From contig NZ_KQ948465.1 in the NCBI RefSeq assembly GCF_001514115.1, positions 1,043 through 65,042 on the forward strand: a DNA stretch of 64,000 bases, read 5' to 3'. The stretch is from Streptomyces olivochromogenes (GTDB lineage: Bacteria > Actinomycetota > Actinomycetes > Streptomycetales > Streptomycetaceae). Below are positions 6,434-17,593 of this stretch, piece by piece. Made by a program: the position numbers and the translations under genes. Numbering within the stretch: position 1 is the stretch's first letter; each line of letters starts with the position of its first letter. The notes under the pieces were generated by a model. That model searched no databases, was not told the DNA's origin, and was given only the letters and a program-made list of their open reading frames with translations.

Positions 6434-7600
6434 ATGAGCAGCACGACCGCCCCCACCGGCCCGATCCCCTCTGTCACCGCGGCCATCCCCCTGGTCGGCA
6501 GTGGATTCGGCGAAGCCCTGCACGAGGGCCTGGTCCGCGCGGCGGCCCGGATGTCGTCCCGCCCGGGCCACTCCCCCCTCATGTCGTCCGCCACCACCCT
6601 GGGGTCCTGGGAGACCGGCGCCGTCCTGGACCGCTTCACCGCCCGCCTCCCCACCGCACTCGCCCCCGCCGAGGCGGAAGTGCCCGCCCTGCGCACCGCG
6701 CTGACGGAGTTCGCCCGCACCGCCCTGGCCCGCGCCGCGGACACCACCCCCGCTCCCACCCCCGCCCCCATCGCCCCGCCCGCCGCCTCCCCGCACCAGG
6801 TGGCCGCCGCGGTCGCCCTGCTCCTCGAGTGCGCCCTGCTGCACGTCCTGGAGAACGGCATCGCGCACCACGAGAGCGCGCTGCCCCGCGCGGTCGCGGT
6901 CGTCCGACGCCTCGGCGAGGTCGTCCGGGAGGCAGGGGAGGGCATGTGGTCCGGCGACGACGGCCGCGGCGAACGCCGCCGGCTGGCCCGGCAGCTGCAC
7001 GACGAACTGGGCGGCGCCCTGTCCCTCGCCCGTCTCAGCCTCGACGCCGCCGCGACCTGCGCCCCCGTCAGGACCGCCTCACCCAGCCCCGGCGTCCCCA
7101 GCGCCGTCGCGGCCCACCTCGCCACCGCCCGAAGGGCACTGGCCGCGGCGGCCAGGGAGAACCAGGCGCTCATCGACGGCGTGCGCCACCGCGCCGGCCT
7201 ACCGCCCCTGCGCGAGGCCCTGGAGGCCTTCCTCGCGGGCCCCCGTCCCCGCGACGCCCGCCGTATCCAGGCCTCCGTGGAGGTCATCGGTGACGAGTGG
7301 ACCCTCTCCGAGCGGCACCGGGAGGAGACCTTCCTCGCCCTGCGCGAGGCCCTGCGCGACCGCCTGGCCCGCTCGGGCGCACGCCGCGTGGACACCGTCG
7401 TACGCATCACCAGGCGCTGGCTGTACGCGAAGGTGACCGACGACGGCCGCGGCCCCACGGCAGGTTCCGCCGATTCCGCGCGGGCCCTGCGCTCCCTCAC
7501 CGACCGCGTCGAGGACCTCGGCGGCCGGACCGCCATCACCCCGGGCACCCCCACCGGCACCCTGCTGGAGATCCATCTCCCCCTGCGCAGACACCCCTGA
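6434..7600 (+). CDS. Cytoplasmic histidine-kinase-like protein (HisKA_3/HATPase type), possibly degenerate
   Basis: 388 residues from ATG 6434, chosen for the GAGGAG 7 bp upstream; an upstream ORF start at 6314 would run through the promoter. Residues 1-170 are a helical, Ala-rich region with no membrane segment or known sensor domain. The H-box RRRLARQLHDELGGALSLARL has His189. The ATP-binding half keeps VTDDGRG (334-340) and a closing LTDRVEDLGGRTAI...GTLLEIHLPL. The N-box, usually REALTN, reads REALRD, so the metal-binding Asn appears to be Asp309. HisKA_3 kinases normally pair with NarL-type regulators, not the OmpR-type gene next door. The promoter shares a 24-bp operator module with that regulator. 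It may be a weak kinase, a pseudokinase or an ATP-binding regulator. Confidence 0.8.
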   Translation: MSSTTAPTGPIPSVTAAIPLVGSGFGEALHEGLVRAAARMSSRPGHSPLMSSATTLGSWETGAVLDRFTARLPTALAPAEAEVPALRTALTEFARTALARAADTTPAPTPAPIAPPAASPHQVAAAVALLLECALLHVLENGIAHHESALPRAVAVVRRLGEVVREAGEGMWSGDDGRGERRRLARQLHDELGGALSLARLSLDAAATCAPVRTASPSPGVPSAVAAHLATARRALAAAARENQALIDGVRHRAGLPPLREALEAFLAGPRPRDARRIQASVEVIGDEWTLSERHREETFLALREALRDRLARSGARRVDTVVRITRRWLYAKVTDDGRGPTAGSADSARALRSLTDRVEDLGGRTAITPGTPTGTLLEIHLPLRRHP

Positions 7601-7698
7601 GCCCCACCCGAGGAAAACTGAGAGACAGAACACACTCCGACCAGCGCCCCGACCAACCCCACCCCGGCCCGCCCCCCGGGACCCGTACCGGAGACATG

Positions 7699-7734
7699 GA
7701 AAAGGGCCCATCGTCTTCACGATGAGCCCTTTTC
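7699..7734 (-). terminator. Terminator of tRNA-Leu
   Basis: 16-bp arms (7699-7714 and 7719-7734, one wobble) around the loop CTTC, starting 3 nt after the encoded CCA of the leftward tRNA and ending in a short T-run on that strand. It also faces the end of the kinase-like gene. Confidence 0.8.
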
Positions 7735-7736
7735 GC

Positions 7737-7823
7737 TGGTGCGCGAGGGGGGAGTTGAACCCCCACGCCCTTGCGGGCACTGGAACCTGAATCCAGCGCG
7801 TCTGCCTATTCCGCCACCCGCGC
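7737..7823 (-). tRNA. tRNA-Leu (anticodon CAG)
   Basis: The complement strand folds into a class II tRNA. The acceptor GCGCGGG pairs with CTCGCGC, the anticodon loop TTCAGGT carries CAG, the long variable arm is TGCCCGCAAGGGCG, and the T-arm is GGGGGTTCAACTCCCCC. CCA is encoded at 7737-7739. tRNA genes are common island integration sites, and this one separates the accessory left end from the conserved block. Confidence 0.95.
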
Positions 7824-8079
7824 ATTGGGTGTGTCTTTGGTCTCTCACCGAGTGGTGTGAGCGCCTGTCGACATGCAGAAGATTAGCACGCTGTCCGGGG
7901 TGGAATCACATCCCTTTCCACGGCCACGGGCCTCGCCGGCACCGCACGTCTCAGGCCTAACCGGTTCACGTATCAACCTCGTACCGGTCCAGGCCATCTC
8001 GCCAGGAGCAGGACAGGGTGCACAGTCAGGTGCGGGACACTGGTCTCGGGTCGCCTCTACGATCCTTGGCAGGAGTAGT

Positions 8080-8156
8080 GCCGGGAAGTGTTCGAAGAGG
8101 AGCCCCGGAGGGAACTCCGGGAAGGGACTTCGGAAGGCGTCGACACCCGTCGACAG
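8080..8156. repeat. Degenerate 11-bp repeat array in the fhaA upstream region
   Basis: Seven 11-bp units including TTCGAAGAGGA (8091-8101), GCCCCGGAGGG (8102-8112), AACTCCGGGAA (8113-8123) and GGGACTTCGGA (8124-8134). The 7824-8321 spacer otherwise holds only promoter sequence for the tRNA and the fhaA operon; no gene is seen. Confidence 0.65.
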
Positions 8157-8321
8157 GGCCGACAGGGGGAACCAGCCGATTTCCCGACGCGTGGATACGA
8201 TCAGTAAGCAGTACCAGCAGGACCAGGACGACTACGGCAGGCCGTACGACACGGCGGGCCGTACGCAGTACGACGTGGACAGCAGGCAGAACCAGGACGG
8301 TTACGAAGGAGGAGGTGCCCC

Positions 8322-9179
8322 ATGGGAGTCCTGAAGAAGTTCGAGCAGCGTCTCGAAGGTCTGGTCAACGGCACCTTCGCCAAGGTGTTCAAGTCCGAGG
8401 TCCAGCCCGTGGAGATCGCCGGAGCACTTCAGCGCGAGTGCGACAACAACGCCACGATCTGGAACCGCGACCGGACCGTCGTACCCAACGACTTCATCGT
8501 GGAGCTGAGCACGCCGGACTTCGAGCGCCTCAGCCCCTACTCCGGCCAGCTCGGCGACGAGCTCGCCGGGATGGTGCGCGACTACGCCAAGCAGCAGCGC
8601 TACACCTTCATGGGCCCCATCAAGGTCCACCTGGAGAAGGCGGACGACCTCGACACCGGTCTCTACCGGGTGCGCAGCCGTACGCTCGCCTCCTCCACCG
8701 ACCAGCAGGCCCCCGAGCGCACCCCGGCGGGCCCGCCCCCCGGCCGTCCCGGTGGCTACGGCTATCCGGCGGCAGCCCCGGGCGCGGGTCCCACGGGGGC
8801 TCCCCCGATGCCGTCCGCGCCGCCGCCCGGCATGCGCCCCGGCCCATCGCCGATGGGCTCCCGGCCCGGCGCGGCTCCGGGCCCGGTGGCAGGCGGCCGC
8901 ATGCGGCACTGGATCGAGGTCAATGGCGCCCGCCATCAGATCTCCGGCCCGACGCTGGTTCTGGGCCGCAGCACCGAAGCCGACGTGCGGATCGACGACC
9001 CCGGCGTATCCCGCCGACACTGTGAGATCCGGACCGGAACGCCCTCGACGATCCAGGATCTCGGGTCCACCAACGGCATCGTGGTGGACGGGCAGCACAC
9101 CACCCGCGCTACGCTCCGCGACGGCTCGCGGATCGTCGTGGGCAGCACCACCATCATTTACCGGCAAGCCGAAGGGTGA
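8322..9179 (+). CDS. fhaA: DUF3662 and FHA domain protein FhaA
   Basis: 285 residues from ATG 8322 with AGGAGG 8 bp upstream. Residues 1-120 (MGVLKKFEQRLEGLVNGTFA...) match the DUF3662 domain, followed by a Pro/Gly-rich linker and a C-terminal FHA domain from about 195 with LVLGRS, GVSRRHCEI and DLGSTNGIVVDG, the phosphothreonine-binding signature. In mycobacteria FhaA binds the phosphorylated pseudokinase domain of MviN and restrains peptidoglycan synthesis. First gene of the fhaA-fhaB-pstP-rodA-pbpA-pknB run; a separate pseudokinase next to murJ at 55071 is a plausible partner. Confidence 0.95.
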   Translation: MGVLKKFEQRLEGLVNGTFAKVFKSEVQPVEIAGALQRECDNNATIWNRDRTVVPNDFIVELSTPDFERLSPYSGQLGDELAGMVRDYAKQQRYTFMGPIKVHLEKADDLDTGLYRVRSRTLASSTDQQAPERTPAGPPPGRPGGYGYPAAAPGAGPTGAPPMPSAPPPGMRPGPSPMGSRPGAAPGPVAGGRMRHWIEVNGARHQISGPTLVLGRSTEADVRIDDPGVSRRHCEIRTGTPSTIQDLGSTNGIVVDGQHTTRATLRDGSRIVVGSTTIIYRQAEG

Positions 9180-9189
9180 AGCGGGGGCA

Positions 9190-9726
9190 ATGTCAGAGCT
9201 GACCCTCACGGTCATGCGGCTGGGTTTCCTGGCCGTACTGTGGCTGTTCGTGATCGTGGCCGTGCAGGTCATCCGCAGCGACCTGTTCGGAACGCGCGTC
9301 ACACAGCGCGGCTCGCGCAGGGACGCCTCAAGGCCGCAGCAGGCCGCGCGCCAAACCACACCACCTCCGCAGCGCCAGCAGCAGGCGGCGCCGCCGAGCG
9401 GCGGCGGCGGTGGTGGCCGACAGCGCCGCGGCGCCCCCACCAAGCTGGTCGTCTCCGAGGGCACTCTCACGGGCACGACCGTCGCGCTGCAGGGGCAGAC
9501 CATCACCCTGGGCCGCGCGCACGACAGCACCATCGTGCTGGACGACGACTACGCGTCCAGCCGCCATGCCAGGATCTACCCGGACCGGGACGGCCAGTGG
9601 ATCGTCGAGGACCTCGGCTCCACCAATGGCACGTATCTCGACCGGAGCCGACTGACGACTCCCACGCCCGTTCCGCTGGGCGCGCCGATCCGCATCGGCA
9701 AGACCGTCATCGAGCTGCGGAAGTAG
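9190..9726 (+). CDS. fhaB: Membrane-anchored FHA domain protein FhaB
   Basis: 178 residues from ATG 9190, 10 bp after fhaA. An N-terminal transmembrane helix (LTVMRLGFLAVLWLFVIVAV, about 5-24) is followed by a Gln/Pro/Gly linker. The FHA domain starts near residue 85 with ITLGRAHDSTIVLDD, SSRHARIY and DLGSTNGTYLD. FhaB/FipA-type proteins read phosphothreonine marks made by PknB at growth and division sites. The longer in-frame ORF upstream overlaps fhaA and is rejected. Confidence 0.95.
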   Translation: MSELTLTVMRLGFLAVLWLFVIVAVQVIRSDLFGTRVTQRGSRRDASRPQQAARQTTPPPQRQQQAAPPSGGGGGGRQRRGAPTKLVVSEGTLTGTTVALQGQTITLGRAHDSTIVLDDDYASSRHARIYPDRDGQWIVEDLGSTNGTYLDRSRLTTPTPVPLGAPIRIGKTVIELRK

Positions 9727-9810
9727 TACGACAATGAGCGAGCGGAGCGAGCACGCAGCAGCGGTCCACACGACGGACCCCGGCGCGCTCCCGACCGGAG
9801 GGTGGGCACC

Positions 9811-11403
9811 GTGCGGATGTACCCGGAGCCGACGGGCGAGGTGCGCATGAGTCTGTCACTGCGCTTCGCCGCCGGATCGCACAAAGGCATGATCCGCGAG
9901 GGCAACGAGGACTCCGGTTACGCCGGTCCCCGCCTGCTCGCGATCGCCGACGGTATGGGCGGCCAGGCCGCCGGTGAGGTCGCCTCCTCCGAGGTGATCT
10001 CCACCATCGTCGCGCTCGACGACGACGTCCCGGGCTCCGACATCCTCACCTCGCTGGGCACCGCCGTACAGCGTGCCAACGACCAGCTGAGGATGATGGT
10101 CGAGGAGGATCCCCAACTGGAGGGCATGGGGACCACCCTCACCGCGCTCCTGTGGACCGGTCAGCGCCTCGGCCTCGTGCACGTCGGCGACTCACGCGCG
10201 TACCTCCTGCGTGACGGCGTCCTCACGCAGATCACCCAGGACCACACGTGGGTGCAGCGCCTCGTCGACGAGGGTCGCATCACCGAAGAAGAAGCCACCA
10301 CCCACCCGCAGCGCTCCCTCCTGATGCGCGCGCTGGGCAGCGGCGACCACGTCGAGCCGGACCTCTCCATCCGCGAAGTCCGCGCCGGCGACCGCTACTT
10401 GATCTGCTCCGACGGCCTGTCCGGCGTCGTCTCCCATCAGACGATGGAGGACACGCTCGCCAGCTACCAGGGCCCGCAGGAGACCGTCCAGAACCTCATC
10501 GAGCTCGCGCTGCGCGGCGGCGGCCCCGACAACATCACCGTCATCGTCGCCGACGTCCTCGACATCGACTCCGGCGACACCCTCGCCGCCCAGCTCTCCG
10601 ACACCCCGGTGGTGGTCGGCGCGGTCGCCGAGAACCAGCACCAGCACCAGCTGCACGACGACGGCGCCATGCAGACCCCCGCGGGCCGCGCCTCCAGCCT
10701 CGGCCGTCCGGTGCCCGGACAGGGCGGTGGCGGCGAGTTCGGCCCGCCCGGCAGCGGCGACACCACCGGTTACGTCTCCACGGGCGGCTACGGCGACTAC
10801 TCCGACGAGGACTTCGTCAAGCCGAGCGCCGGACGCAAGTGGCTGAAGAGATCCCTCTACACCGCGCTGGCGCTCGCCGTCATCGGCGGCGGTCTGTACG
10901 GCGGCTACCGGTGGACGCAGACGCAGTACTACGTCGGCACCCAGGACCAGCACGTCGCGCTGTACCGCGGGATCAGCCAGGACCTGGCCTGGGTCTCGCT
11001 CTCGAAGGTGGAGAAGGATCACCCCGAGATCGAACTCAAGTACCTGCCGCCGTACCAGCAGAAGCAGGTCACGGCGACGATCGCGGAGGGCGGCCTCCAG
11101 AACGCCCAGAAGAAGATCAGCGAGCTCGCCACACAGGCCTCCGCGTGCAAGAAGGACGCCGAGCGCCGCGCCGTCGACAGCCAGAACAGCGCGAAGACCG
11201 GCACGGGCCAGGCAGGTGGAACCACGGGAACCACAACCACCTCTCTGACGTCCAAGGCCACGTCCAGCCCGTCCGCGACGCCGAACCCATCGAGCTCGGC
11301 ACCGTCTTCGAAACCGTCCACCTCCGCCGCACCCACTCCCACACCCGGCCCCAGCCTCTCCGACGAGGAGCAGAAGCTGGTCTCGCTGTGCGGTAAGCAG
11401 TAA
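9811..11403 (+). CDS. pstP: PP2C-family Ser/Thr phosphatase (PstP)
   Basis: 530 residues from GTG 9811, chosen for the GGAGG at 9797-9801; an internal ATG at 9847 (MSLSLRF) is the alternative. The PP2C catalytic domain (about 13-250) has GNEDSGY, DGMGGQAAGE, HVGDSRAYLL, CSDGLSGVV and GPDNITVIVAD, the metal-binding Asp set. A transmembrane helix (SLYTALALAVIGGGLYGGY, near 350-370) leads to an extracytoplasmic region ending in a Ser/Thr/Pro-rich tail. It is the cognate phosphatase for PknB, which is encoded at the end of the same operon. Confidence 0.95.
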   Translation: MRMYPEPTGEVRMSLSLRFAAGSHKGMIREGNEDSGYAGPRLLAIADGMGGQAAGEVASSEVISTIVALDDDVPGSDILTSLGTAVQRANDQLRMMVEEDPQLEGMGTTLTALLWTGQRLGLVHVGDSRAYLLRDGVLTQITQDHTWVQRLVDEGRITEEEATTHPQRSLLMRALGSGDHVEPDLSIREVRAGDRYLICSDGLSGVVSHQTMEDTLASYQGPQETVQNLIELALRGGGPDNITVIVADVLDIDSGDTLAAQLSDTPVVVGAVAENQHQHQLHDDGAMQTPAGRASSLGRPVPGQGGGGEFGPPGSGDTTGYVSTGGYGDYSDEDFVKPSAGRKWLKRSLYTALALAVIGGGLYGGYRWTQTQYYVGTQDQHVALYRGISQDLAWVSLSKVEKDHPEIELKYLPPYQQKQVTATIAEGGLQNAQKKISELATQASACKKDAERRAVDSQNSAKTGTGQAGGTTGTTTTSLTSKATSSPSATPNPSSSAPSSKPSTSAAPTPTPGPSLSDEEQKLVSLCGKQ

Positions 11404-11429
11404 GAAGCCGTGAGGGGCCCTGTCACACC

Positions 11430-12878
11430 ATGAGCAGTAGTACGAACACGCCGACGCACCACACATCGACCATCGGTTCGATCGGCACACCGAGCCGCCG
11501 AAACACCGAGTTGGCGCTGCTGGTGTTCGCCGTCCTCATCCCGGTCTTCGCGTACGCCAACGTGGGCCTCGCCATCGATGGGACGGTGCCGGCCGGCCTG
11601 CTGAGCTACGGCCTCGGCCTCGGCCTGATCGCGGGCGTCGGCCATCTCGGCGTCCGCAAGTTCGCGCCGTACGCCGACCCGCTGCTGCTGCCGCTGGCGA
11701 CGCTGCTCAACGGCCTCGGGCTGGTGATGATCTGGCGTCTCGACCAGTCGAAGCTGCTCCAGTCGCTGCCCAACTTCGCGCAGGCAGCGCCCCGCCAGCT
11801 GATGTACACCGCGCTGGGCATCGGTCTGTTCGTCGCCGTGCTGATCTTCCTGAAGGACCACCGCGTCCTGCAGCGCTACACCTACATCTCCATGTTCGCG
11901 GCCTTGGTCCTGCTCCTGCTGCCGCTGGTCCCGGGCCTCGGCGCCAACATCTACGGCGCCAAGATCTGGATCTCGATCCCCGGTCTTGGCACCCTCCAGC
12001 CCGGCGAGTTCGCGAAGATCATCCTCGCGGTCTTCTTCGCCGGCTACCTCATGGTGAAGCGCGACGCGCTGGCCCTCGCCAGCCGCCGCTTCATGGGCCT
12101 CTACCTGCCGCGCGGGCGCGACCTCGGCCCGATCCTGGTCGTCTGGTTCGTCTCCATCCTGATCCTGGTCTTCGAGACCGACCTCGGTACCTCGCTGCTG
12201 TTCTTCGGCATGTTCGTGATCATGCTGTACGTCGCCACGGAGCGGACCAGCTGGATCGTCTTCGGTCTGCTGATGTCGGCGGCCGGCGCCGTGGGCGTGG
12301 CGAGCTTCGAACCGCACATCCAGACGCGTGTCCAGGCCTGGCTCAACCCGCTGCACGAGTACAAGCTCAGCCAGGCCGGAACCCACGACGGCATCCTCCA
12401 CTCCGAGCAGGCCATGCAGGCCCTGTGGGCCTTCGGCTCCGGCGGCACGCTCGGCACCGGATGGGGACAGGGCCACTCCGAGCTCATCCGGTTCGCCGCC
12501 AACTCCGACTTCATCCTCGCCAGCTTCGGCGAGGAACTGGGCCTGGCGGGGATCATGGCGATCCTGGTCATCTACGGCCTGATCGCGGAGCGCGGCATCC
12601 GTACGGCGCTCGCGGCCCGCGACCCGTTCGGCAAGCTCCTCGCCGTCGGTCTCTCCGGCGGCTTCGCGCTCCAGGTCTTCGTCGTCGCGGGCGGCGTCAT
12701 GGGCCTGATCCCGCTCACCGGTATGACGATGCCGTTCGTGGCCTACGGAGGCTCCTCCGTGATCGCCAACTGGGCGCTCATGGGCATCCTCATCAGAATC
12801 AGCGACACCGCCCGCCGCCCGGCCCCCGCACCCGCACCCAGCCCCGACGCCGAGATGACCCAGGTGGTCCGCCCGTGA
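11430..12878 (+). CDS. rodA: SEDS-family peptidoglycan glycosyltransferase (RodA/FtsW type)
   Basis: 482 residues, 26 bp after pstP, polytopic with about ten to twelve membrane segments. The SEDS features are visible: WISIPGLGTLQPGEFAKI, VFETDLGTSLLFFG, the long loop with NSDFILASFGEELGLAG, and MTMPFVAYGGSSVIANW near the end. SEDS proteins polymerise lipid II glycan strands and work with a class B PBP, which is the next gene, overlapped by 4 nt (GTGA). The operon and partner favour the mycobacterial RodA-PbpA pairing over FtsW. Confidence 0.95.
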   Translation: MSSSTNTPTHHTSTIGSIGTPSRRNTELALLVFAVLIPVFAYANVGLAIDGTVPAGLLSYGLGLGLIAGVGHLGVRKFAPYADPLLLPLATLLNGLGLVMIWRLDQSKLLQSLPNFAQAAPRQLMYTALGIGLFVAVLIFLKDHRVLQRYTYISMFAALVLLLLPLVPGLGANIYGAKIWISIPGLGTLQPGEFAKIILAVFFAGYLMVKRDALALASRRFMGLYLPRGRDLGPILVVWFVSILILVFETDLGTSLLFFGMFVIMLYVATERTSWIVFGLLMSAAGAVGVASFEPHIQTRVQAWLNPLHEYKLSQAGTHDGILHSEQAMQALWAFGSGGTLGTGWGQGHSELIRFAANSDFILASFGEELGLAGIMAILVIYGLIAERGIRTALAARDPFGKLLAVGLSGGFALQVFVVAGGVMGLIPLTGMTMPFVAYGGSSVIANWALMGILIRISDTARRPAPAPAPSPDAEMTQVVRP

Positions 12879-14359
12879 ACAAGCCCCTGCGCCGGATCGC
12901 GATCTTCTGCGGGCTCCTCGTCCTCGCCCTGCTCCTCCGCGACAACTACATCCAGTACGTCCAGGCCGACAGCCTGCGGACCGACACGCTCAACCGCCGC
13001 GTCGCCATCGAGCGGTACGCCACCCCGCGCGGCGACATCATCGTCGACGGCAACCCGATCACCGGGGCCATCAAGTCGACCAAGAACGGCATCAACGACT
13101 TCGAGTACAAGCGCACCTACAAGGACGGCGCGATGTGGGCGCCCGTCACCGGGTACGCCTCCCAGGCCTTCGGCGCCACCCAGCTGGAGAGCATCGACGA
13201 CGGCATCCTCACCGGCAACGACGACCGGCTCTTCTTCCGCAACACCCTCGACATGATCACGGGTAAGAAGAAGCAGGGCGGCAATGTCGTCACCACCCTC
13301 AACGCCGCCGCGCAGAAGGCCGCCTACCAGGGCCTGCTGAGCCGGGGCAAGGGCGCCGTCGCGGCGATCGACCCCAAGACCGGCGCGATCCTGGCGCTGG
13401 CCTCGACCCCGTCGTACGACCCCTCGACCTTCGCCGGGAACTCGACGAGCGTCGACGGCAAGGCCTGGACGAAGCTGCAGAAGAAGAACAACCCCGACGA
13501 CCCGACGCTCAACCGGGCGCTGCGCGAGACCTACCCGCCGGGCTCCACCTTCAAGGTGGTCACGGCGGCGGCGGCGCTGGAGAACGGTCTGTACAAGTCG
13601 GCGGACGAGAACACCAACTCGCCGCTGCCGTACACCCTGCCGGACACCAAGACCGAGCTGAAGAACGAGGGCAGCATCCCCTGCAAGGACGCGAGCATGC
13701 GCATCGCGCTCCGCTACTCCTGCAACACCGTCTTCGGCAAGATCGGCGCCGACCTCGGCAAGGACAAGATGCTGTCGGAGGCCGAGAAGTTCGGCTTCAA
13801 CGCCGAGCAGTTCACGCCGGTCCGCTCGAACGCCTCCGTCTTCCCCAAGTCGATGGACAGGCCGCAGACGGCGCTCAGCTCCATCGGCCAGTTCGAGACG
13901 GCCGCGACTCCGCTGCAGATGGCCATGGTCGCCTCGGCGGTCGCCAACGACGGCACGCTGATGAAGCCGTACATGGTCGACAAGCTGCAGGCCCCGAGCC
14001 TGGACGTCATCTCGCAGACCGAACCGCAGAAGATGAGCCAGCCGCTCTCCCAGTCGAACGCCCAGATCCTGCAGTCGATGATGGAGACGGTCGTCAAGGA
14101 GGGCACGGGTACCAAGGCGCAGATCCCCGGCGTCACCGTGGGCGGCAAGACCGGTACCGCCCAGCACGGTGTCGCGAACAGCGAGAAGCCGTACGCGTGG
14201 TTCATCTCGTACGCCAAGCTCCCCGACGGCAGCTCGCCGGTCGCCGTGGCCGTGGTGGTCGAGGACGGCAGCGCCAACCGTGACGACATCACGGGCGGTG
14301 GTCTCGCCGCCCCCATCGCGAGGAGCGTGATGAAGGCAGTCATCGACAGCAAGAAGTGA
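12875..14359 (+). CDS. pbpA: Class B penicillin-binding protein (PbpA), transpeptidase
   Basis: 494 residues from GTG 12875, which overlaps the rodA stop in GTGA. A signal anchor (RIAIFCGLLVLALLL) is followed by the dimerisation region and the transpeptidase domain. The domain has the SxxK motif in YPPGSTFKVVTA, SxN in RYSCNTVFGKIG and KTG in VGGKTGTAQ. It crosslinks peptidoglycan stems as partner of the SEDS protein. An upstream in-frame ORF overlapping rodA is a shadow. Confidence 0.96.
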   Translation: MNKPLRRIAIFCGLLVLALLLRDNYIQYVQADSLRTDTLNRRVAIERYATPRGDIIVDGNPITGAIKSTKNGINDFEYKRTYKDGAMWAPVTGYASQAFGATQLESIDDGILTGNDDRLFFRNTLDMITGKKKQGGNVVTTLNAAAQKAAYQGLLSRGKGAVAAIDPKTGAILALASTPSYDPSTFAGNSTSVDGKAWTKLQKKNNPDDPTLNRALRETYPPGSTFKVVTAAAALENGLYKSADENTNSPLPYTLPDTKTELKNEGSIPCKDASMRIALRYSCNTVFGKIGADLGKDKMLSEAEKFGFNAEQFTPVRSNASVFPKSMDRPQTALSSIGQFETAATPLQMAMVASAVANDGTLMKPYMVDKLQAPSLDVISQTEPQKMSQPLSQSNAQILQSMMETVVKEGTGTKAQIPGVTVGGKTGTAQHGVANSEKPYAWFISYAKLPDGSSPVAVAVVVEDGSANRDDITGGGLAAPIARSVMKAVIDSKK

Positions 14360-14529
14360 CCCCTGTCACGTCCCCTTCACATCGGTGCACGTTGCGATAC
14401 CGGTCCTGTATCGGGTGACGGGCTTGGCCAGGTCACAGAAGCCGAGCCGGGTACGGTATGCCCGGACGGCACACCGCCGGACCACACATGCGTGCGGTCG
14501 GGACCGACGGAGAGGGCTGGTAGGTAGCT

Positions 14530-16524
<1,995 letters not shown>

Positions 16525-16553
16525 GGCTGACGTAGCGGTTGAACCAGGCGTCA

Positions 16554-16598
16554 AAGAACTGTGCCCCGCCCGGGCTCCCCGGGCGGGGCACAGTTCTT
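16554..16598 (+). terminator. Strong terminator after pknB (21-bp stem)
   Basis: Arms 16554-16574 and 16578-16598 are perfect complements around a 3-nt loop. It ends the fhaA-pknB operon. Confidence 0.92.
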
Positions 16599-16694
16599 CC
16601 ACGTCCTCGGCAGAACCCTCGTCCCCATGTGCAACGCCCTCATCGAGGCTCCGGGGCGCGCCTCAAGGCGCTGCGACAGGCAACGCGAAACGGC

Positions 16695-16735
16695 AAGGCC
16701 CGAAGCCGCAAGAGCAAGTCGCGGCTTCGGGCCTT
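16695..16735 (-). terminator. Terminator facing the sortase operon
   Basis: 15-bp perfect arms (16695-16709 and 16721-16735) around an 11-nt loop, 44 bp past the stop of the leftward sortase gene. Confidence 0.82.
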
Positions 16736-16778
16736 CGCCATGCGAGGTGACCGAGTCGCTGCCGGTCACTCAGTCATC

Positions 16779-17531
16779 TCAGCCCAGTTCCTTCGGCGGC
16801 GTGCGCGCGCTGTCCACCTTCTGCACGCGCTCCAGCTCGCCCCACACGATGTAGCGGTACTCCGACGTGTAGACCGGCGTGCAGGTCGTCAGAGTGATGA
16901 AGTGGCCCGGCTTCGTCTTGCCCGACTGCTTCGGGAGCGACTGGAGGACCTTGACGTTGTACTTCGAGGTCTCCGGGAGGATCGAGAAGACCTTGTAGAC
17001 GTACCAGTCGTCCTTGGTCTCGAAGACGACCGGGTCGCCCTTCTTGATCTTGTCGATGTTGTGGAACTTGGCGCCGTGGCCGTCGCGGTGGGCGGCGAGC
17101 GTGAAGTTGCCCGTCTTGTCGGTCATCGGCAGCGTCGCCTTGACGGGGTCGATGTAGTAGCCGGCGACGCCGTCGTTGAGGACCTTCGTGGAGGTGCCCT
17201 TCTCGACCAGCACCTCGCCGTTCTTCATCGACGGGACGTGCAGGAAGCCGATGCCGTCCTTGGTGTCCAGCGCACCCGGGCCGCCCTTGTCCTGAGCCCA
17301 GTTGTCGCGGACCTTGTCGCCCTGCTTGTCGGCCTTGCGGTCCGCGACGACGTTCGTCCACCACAGCGAGTAGACGACGAACAGGCCGAGCACCAGGCCC
17401 GCGGTGATGAGGAGTTCACCCAGGATGCTGACCGCCATCGCGATCCGGCTCGCTCCACGACGCTTCGGAGCAGCCGTTTCGGCGTCGGCGTCGGCCTCGG
17501 CGCGCTCGTCGTGGTCGGTCCTCGCTGCCAC
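16779..17531 (-). CDS. srtE2: Class E sortase (SrtE2-like)
   Basis: 250 residues from GTG 17531. An N-terminal cytoplasmic acidic stretch is followed by a membrane helix (MAVSILGELLITAGLVLGLFVVY region, about 32-55). The sortase domain has the catalytic His in TLAAHRDGHG, Cys in ITLTTCTPVYTS and Arg in EYRYIVWGEL. Class E sortases of Streptomyces anchor chaplins and other LAxTG proteins to peptidoglycan. Last gene of the sortase operon, 62 bp after the larger sortase. Naming follows the S. coelicolor srtE1/srtE2 pair (SCO3850/SCO3849) from memory and by order. Confidence 0.92.
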   Translation of the reverse strand: MAARTDHDERAEADADAETAAPKRRGASRIAMAVSILGELLITAGLVLGLFVVYSLWWTNVVADRKADKQGDKVRDNWAQDKGGPGALDTKDGIGFLHVPSMKNGEVLVEKGTSTKVLNDGVAGYYIDPVKATLPMTDKTGNFTLAAHRDGHGAKFHNIDKIKKGDPVVFETKDDWYVYKVFSILPETSKYNVKVLQSLPKQSGKTKPGHFITLTTCTPVYTSEYRYIVWGELERVQKVDSARTPPKELG

Positions 17532-17593
17532 TGTGCATCTGCCCCGTCTGGTCTGTCTCAGGTTGTCTCACGTGCTGGTGCCCGACGGGGCTC

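Noticed and set aside
7737..7823. Integrated phage or plasmid at tRNA-Leu
   Set aside because: No integrase, excisionase or duplicated tRNA end is visible on either side within the window; the boundary role remains only a hypothesis.
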